Part shown: positions 60,634 through 64,000 of the stretch, in pieces
Position numbering within the stretch: the stretch's first letter is position 1
How the letters are laid out: the number at the start of each line of letters is the position of its first letter
NCBI RefSeq assembly: GCF_900109115.1
Contig: NZ_FNYV01000003.1
Span: 152,843-216,842, forward strand
DNA: 64,000 bases
Direction of reading: 5' to 3'
DNA from: Micromonospora phaseoli
GTDB lineage: Bacteria; Actinomycetota; Actinomycetes; Mycobacteriales; Micromonosporaceae
Translations under genes and position numbers: made by a program
Notes under the pieces: generated by a model
What the model saw: only the letters and a program-made list of their open reading frames with translations
The model's database searches: none
Told to the model about the DNA's origin: nothing

Positions 60634-61530
60634 TCAGGCAGCCAGCCGCAGCTCCCGGGCCGTCGTCGCCGACGAGGCCGGCGAGGCCGACGGTACCGCG
60701 GACGACGGCACGAGATGCACGGCCGACTCGGCGACCCGGGCGAGCGCCCGGCGGTCGGCGGAGCGCCCGGGGTGCAGCGGCGCGCCGATCTCGACGCTGA
60801 CCGTCAACTCCCGGACGGCGAGCAGCCGGCGCACCGACCGCAGCAGAGTCTCGTCGCCGACGAAGGCCGTTGCGGTGGTCATTTCGCCGGTCACCGCGCA
60901 GCGGTAGCCGATCCGCAGTGGCACGACGGGTGCGCCGGCGTCGATCGCCGCCTGGAACATCGCCGGCCGGAACCCGCTGGACGGGCGGCAGCCGGCGTCC
61001 GCACCACACCAGGTGGTCCCCTCGGGGAAGACAGCGACCGACCGGCCCGCACCCAGTGCCGCGGCGACCCGGTCCACCGTGGCGGGCAGTTCGCGCGGGC
61101 GGGAGCGGTCCACGAAGACGGTGCCGGCCGCGCGGGCCAGCAGTCCGACCAACGGCCACCGGCCCACCTCGCGCTTGGCCACCAGCCGGGCCGGGGAGAT
61201 CGCCAACACCGCCAGGATGTCCCACCAGGAGACATGGTTGGCGACCAGCAACGCACGTCGCCGGGGCAGCCGACCACGCACCTCTAGGCGTACCCCGCAG
61301 GCCCGCGCCGTGGCCCGCGCCCAGCCGCGCAGCGCGACCTGCCGTTCGCGGGCGGGCAGCACCGGAAGCAGCGGCACCAGCCCGACCCCGAGCCCCACCA
61401 TCGCGAGCAGGGCGGCGGCCCGACCCAGTTGCCGGGCCACCGACACCGCCGGCGACCGGCCGGGCAGCGGCAGGCAGGCGGGCCCGCAGCCGGACATCGG
61501 CCGCCACAGCGGGTGCGCCGGCGTGGTCAT
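60634..61530 (-). CDS. PlsC-type lysophospholipid / lyso-ornithine lipid acyltransferase
   Basis: 298 residues. N-terminal membrane segment, acyltransferase motif I NHVSWWD, motif III FPEGTTWCG. Adds a second acyl chain to a lyso-lipid. Its start overlaps by 4 bp the end of a GNAT/OlsB-like gene, the classic OlsB-OlsA order, so ornithine-lipid synthesis is the most likely pathway. Confidence 0.88.
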   Translation of the reverse strand: MTTPAHPLWRPMSGCGPACLPLPGRSPAVSVARQLGRAAALLAMVGLGVGLVPLLPVLPARERQVALRGWARATARACGVRLEVRGRLPRRRALLVANHVSWWDILAVLAISPARLVAKREVGRWPLVGLLARAAGTVFVDRSRPRELPATVDRVAAALGAGRSVAVFPEGTTWCGADAGCRPSSGFRPAMFQAAIDAGAPVVPLRIGYRCAVTGEMTTATAFVGDETLLRSVRRLLAVRELTVSVEIGAPLHPGRSADRRALARVAESAVHLVPSSAVPSASPASSATTARELRLAA

Positions 61531-62291
61531 GGCTGCCCGCCGAGGAAGTGCCGCAGGTAGCGGGGGTTCATCCGGTCCATGGAGAGCAGCACGTAGAAGT
61601 CGGCCACCCCGAAGTCCGGGTCGTACGTCGGCTCACCGCAGACCCAGGCGCCGAGCCGGAGGTACCCGCGCAGCAGCGGGGGGACCAGGTTCACCGATCC
61701 GGCGACCGCTTCACGCGGCACGCCCGGCTCGGCGAACCAGGGCCGCAACGGTCGTACCCGCAGCGGCGGCGGCGCCAGGTGCTTCGCCCGTGTCCGGGAC
61801 CACACGTCGGCGACGGCGAGACCGCCGTCGGCCACCGGCACGGAGGCGCACCCACCGAGCCAGCGCAGCCCGCGCAGGTGCAGGTAGCGGGTGATGCCGG
61901 CCCACATCAGGTTGATCACCGCACCGGTCCGGTGTGCGGGATGCACGCACGAACGACCCGCCTCGACCAGCTGCGTACGCAGCGGGTCGAGGGCGGTCAG
62001 GTCGAACTCGCCGTCGGCGTAGCGCCGGCTGGTCCGACCCGGTGGCAGCAGGCGGTACGTCCCGACCACCTCGCCGGTGCTCTCCTGCCGCACCAACAGG
62101 TGGTCGCAGTACGGGTCGTGGGCGTCCCGGTCGAGGCCGGCCGCGTCCGGGGACACGGTGGCGCCCAGCTCGCCGGCGAACACCTGGTGACGCAGGCGTT
62201 GCGCGGCCTCGACCTGGCTGGGTTCGTCGGCGATCGAGAGGGTGTAGCCGCTGGTCGTCAGTGCTACGTCCGCGGCGGGCAGAACGGCCAT
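61527..62291 (-). CDS. GNAT-family, OlsB-like ornithine N-acyltransferase
   Basis: 254 residues of the Acetyltransf_5 / L-ornithine Nalpha-acyl transferase group. Conserved: EAAQRLRHQVFAGELGA, DPYCDHLLVRQ, VVGTYRLLPP, EAGRSCVHPAHRTGAVINLMWAG. Would attach a 3-hydroxyacyl group to ornithine as the first step. ATG 62291 with AAGGGG upstream. Coupled to the PlsC-like gene. Some family members act as other acyltransferases, so the substrate is inferred. Confidence 0.85.
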   Translation of the reverse strand: MAVLPAADVALTTSGYTLSIADEPSQVEAAQRLRHQVFAGELGATVSPDAAGLDRDAHDPYCDHLLVRQESTGEVVGTYRLLPPGRTSRRYADGEFDLTALDPLRTQLVEAGRSCVHPAHRTGAVINLMWAGITRYLHLRGLRWLGGCASVPVADGGLAVADVWSRTRAKHLAPPPLRVRPLRPWFAEPGVPREAVAGSVNLVPPLLRGYLRLGAWVCGEPTYDPDFGVADFYVLLSMDRMNPRYLRHFLGGQP

Positions 62292-62462
62292 GCCCCTTGT
62301 GTAACGCCCAGTGGGTTGCCGGCCCTGGTGGCCAGCGGTGTCGATCCGGTGAACGCCGGCCGGCGACCGGTGGCCGACCCGCCCGCGATGCCCGTGCGGG
62401 GAGCGTGCGAGGCTGCCGGTGTCCCGGCGACGAGGCCGGGTGGCACGGCGGAGGGAAACCCG

Positions 62463-63113
62463 ATGATCATCGAGGCGTGCTTCAACGGGCCACCCGGATC
62501 CGGCAACGGCGGCTGGAGCGCCGGTGTCTTCGCCACCGCGTACGGCGGGCCGGGTCTCCTCGAGGTGACCCTGCGCCGACCGCCGCCGCTGGACACCCCG
62601 CTCGCGCTGGTGGACGGCGAGGTGCGCGACCCGGCCGGCGAGGTGGTCGCCCGGCTGCGCCCGGCGGCGGAGTTCGACGACGACCCGGTGCCGCCGGTCG
62701 ACCTGTCGACCGCCCGCGCCGCCTCGGCCGCGTACCCGGGGCTGGTGGACCACCCGTTTCCCGGCTGCTACGTCTGCGGCCCGGACCGCGCCGACGGCCT
62801 GCGGATCTTTCCCGGACGCCTGCCGGACGGCCGGACGGCCGCGTCGGTGCGGGTACCGCAGCAGGTCGACGCCGCCATGGTCTGGGCCGTCCTGGACTGT
62901 CCCGGCGGCTGGGCGGTGATCGACGCCGGCCGCCCGTACGTGCTCGGCCGGATCGCGGCGCGGATCGAGGCGCTGCCCCGCCCCGGCGACGAGTGCGTGG
63001 TCACCGGCGCGGTGATGGCTGTCGAGGGCCGCAAGGCGCAGGTGGCGACCAGCCTGTACGCCCCGGACGATGCCCTGCTCGGCCGCGCCCGGGCCACCTG
63101 GATCGCGGTGTAG
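62463..63113 (+). CDS. Hotdog-fold thioesterase-like protein
   Basis: 216 residues with a hotdog/acyl-CoA-thioesterase-like layout in which FNGPPGSGNGGWSAGVFA and a CYVCGPDRADGLRIFPG motif are conserved in actinobacterial hypothetical proteins. No catalytic role is known to me. ATG at 62463 with GGAGGG upstream. Confidence 0.7.
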   Translation: MIIEACFNGPPGSGNGGWSAGVFATAYGGPGLLEVTLRRPPPLDTPLALVDGEVRDPAGEVVARLRPAAEFDDDPVPPVDLSTARAASAAYPGLVDHPFPGCYVCGPDRADGLRIFPGRLPDGRTAASVRVPQQVDAAMVWAVLDCPGGWAVIDAGRPYVLGRIAARIEALPRPGDECVVTGAVMAVEGRKAQVATSLYAPDDALLGRARATWIAV

Positions 63114-63262
63114 GCATCGCCGTCGATCGGCTCGTACCTGGGGATGAGGCGACTCCTGCCTGAGGCGGATCACGATCTCCAGAGCGAGCCCGATTGATTT
63201 GGTTGACCAGTACCGTCACGCTGTGCAACGGCGCATTCCGGCGCCAACACGGGAGGAGAACG

Positions 63263-64000
63263 ATGACCGACGGGCAGTCAAGCCCCACCAATGACGCGCA
63301 GATCGTGGTTTCCGGCCTGACCAAGCAGTACAAGAACGTGCTCGCGGTCAACAATCTGTCGTTCACGGTCGAACCGGGTCGGGTCACCGGCTTCCTCGGC
63401 CCGAACGGCGCGGGCAAGACCACTACCCTGCGCATGCTGCTGAACCTGGTCACCCCGACCGCCGGCACGGCGACCATCGGCGGCCGCCGGTACCCCGACC
63501 TGGCCGACCCGCTACGGCACGTCGGCGCGGTGCTGGAGGCGTCCAGCGCCCACAAGGGCCGTACCGGCGTCAACCACCTGCGGGTGATCTCCGCAGCCGC
63601 CGGGCTGCCCCGGCAGCGGGCCGACGAGGCGTTGGCCCTGGTCGGGCTCACCCCGGCGGCGAAGCGCAAGTTCAAGGGCTACTCACTGGGCATGAAGCAG
63701 CGGCTCGGTATCGCCGCCGCGATGCTCGGCGACCCCCGGGTGCTGATCCTCGACGAGCCGGCCAACGGGTTGGACCCGGAGGGCATCCGGTGGATGCGCG
63801 GGTTCCTCAAGGGCCTGGCCGCCGAGGGCCGCACCGTACTGGTCTCCAGCCACCTGCTCTCGGAGATGCAGCTACTGGCCGACGACGTGGTGATCATCGC
63901 GGCCGGGCAGCTGGTCCGGCAGGGCACGGTCGACCAGGTGATCGGCTCGATGGCGCAGGGCGTCCGGGTGCGGGTCCGCACCCCGCAGGCCGACGCGCTG
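63263..64000 (+). CDS. ABC transporter ATP-binding protein (partial, runs off right edge)
   Basis: 246 codons present. Walker A GPNGAGKTT, signature YSLGMKQRLGIA, Walker B VLILDEPANGLDPEG, and the following switch SSHLLSEM. The DrrA/NatA-like type, normally paired with a separate permease gene that would lie beyond 64000. GGAGGAG 6 nt before the ATG. Confidence 0.93.
   Translation, partial: MTDGQSSPTNDAQIVVSGLTKQYKNVLAVNNLSFTVEPGRVTGFLGPNGAGKTTTLRMLLNLVTPTAGTATIGGRRYPDLADPLRHVGAVLEASSAHKGRTGVNHLRVISAAAGLPRQRADEALALVGLTPAAKRKFKGYSLGMKQRLGIAAAMLGDPRVLILDEPANGLDPEGIRWMRGFLKGLAAEGRTVLVSSHLLSEMQLLADDVVIIAAGQLVRQGTVDQVIGSMAQGVRVRVRTPQADAL

Noticed and set aside
61527..63173. Long N-terminal extension of the GNAT gene
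   Set aside because: It would run antisense through the hotdog-like gene; the ATG at 62291 has a good ribosome site and begins at the conserved region.

Overview
The window is high-GC actinobacterial DNA, most like Micromonospora or a close relative in the Micromonosporaceae. The reasons are the argS-lysA-hom-thrC and thrB-rho clusters, the GC-biased codon use, frequent GTG starts, the secreted chitinase and glucanase with PT-rich linkers, an HTH/DUF397 gene pair, and two families of short dispersed palindromic repeats. This is chromosomal backbone with several accessory insertions. I see no phage, CRISPR array, rRNA or intact insertion sequence.

Left part (1-16.2 kb): the 5' end of rho and thrB are separated from the argS-lysA-hom-thrC operon by an efflux block (MFS, RND and ABC transporters plus a divergent TetR regulator with a perfect 18-bp operator candidate). 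Divergent from argS is a DUF3105-DUF305 pair ending in a 20-bp perfect hairpin. Next (16.2-22.9 kb): a shortened IS630-like transposase-derived protein, tRNA-Arg(CCG), a DoxX membrane protein, a stand-alone LigD-type polymerase, a PEP-mutase-like enzyme, and a TetR-MMPL exporter pair controlled by two tandem 16-bp palindromes.

Middle (22.9-43.4 kb): an erythromycin-esterase-like gene lies just downstream of an Erm-type rRNA methylase. The methylase is preceded by an unannotated 37-codon leader ORF containing an Arg-Leu-Arg motif and by alternative hairpins, which suggests macrolide-inducible attenuation. Then come an oxidoreductase, two tiny membrane proteins, FabG- and TreS-like enzymes, DUF1349 and DedA proteins, GH18 chitinase and GH16 glucanase (each with a distinctive palindrome upstream), a GCS2 ligase with a CoA-disulfide-reductase-like flavoprotein, a WGR/beta-propeller protein, an APH-like kinase, an Nei-type glycosylase, a decayed DUF5753 gene with its DUF397 partner, an SDR and a low-complexity membrane protein. 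Five copies of a roughly 60-bp nested-palindrome repeat lie in this part, mostly touching stop codons.

Right part (43.4-64 kb): a ddaH-rocD arginine/ornithine operon, FHA and pterin-dehydratase genes, a 1222-residue membrane protein, cutA, a patatin-acyltransferase pair, a Ser/Thr kinase, a glycosyltransferase, an MprAB-PepD-like regulator/kinase/HtrA set, a probable ornithine-lipid pair (OlsB-like GNAT plus PlsC-type acyltransferase), a small hotdog-like protein, and the start of an ABC ATPase gene that runs off the right edge.
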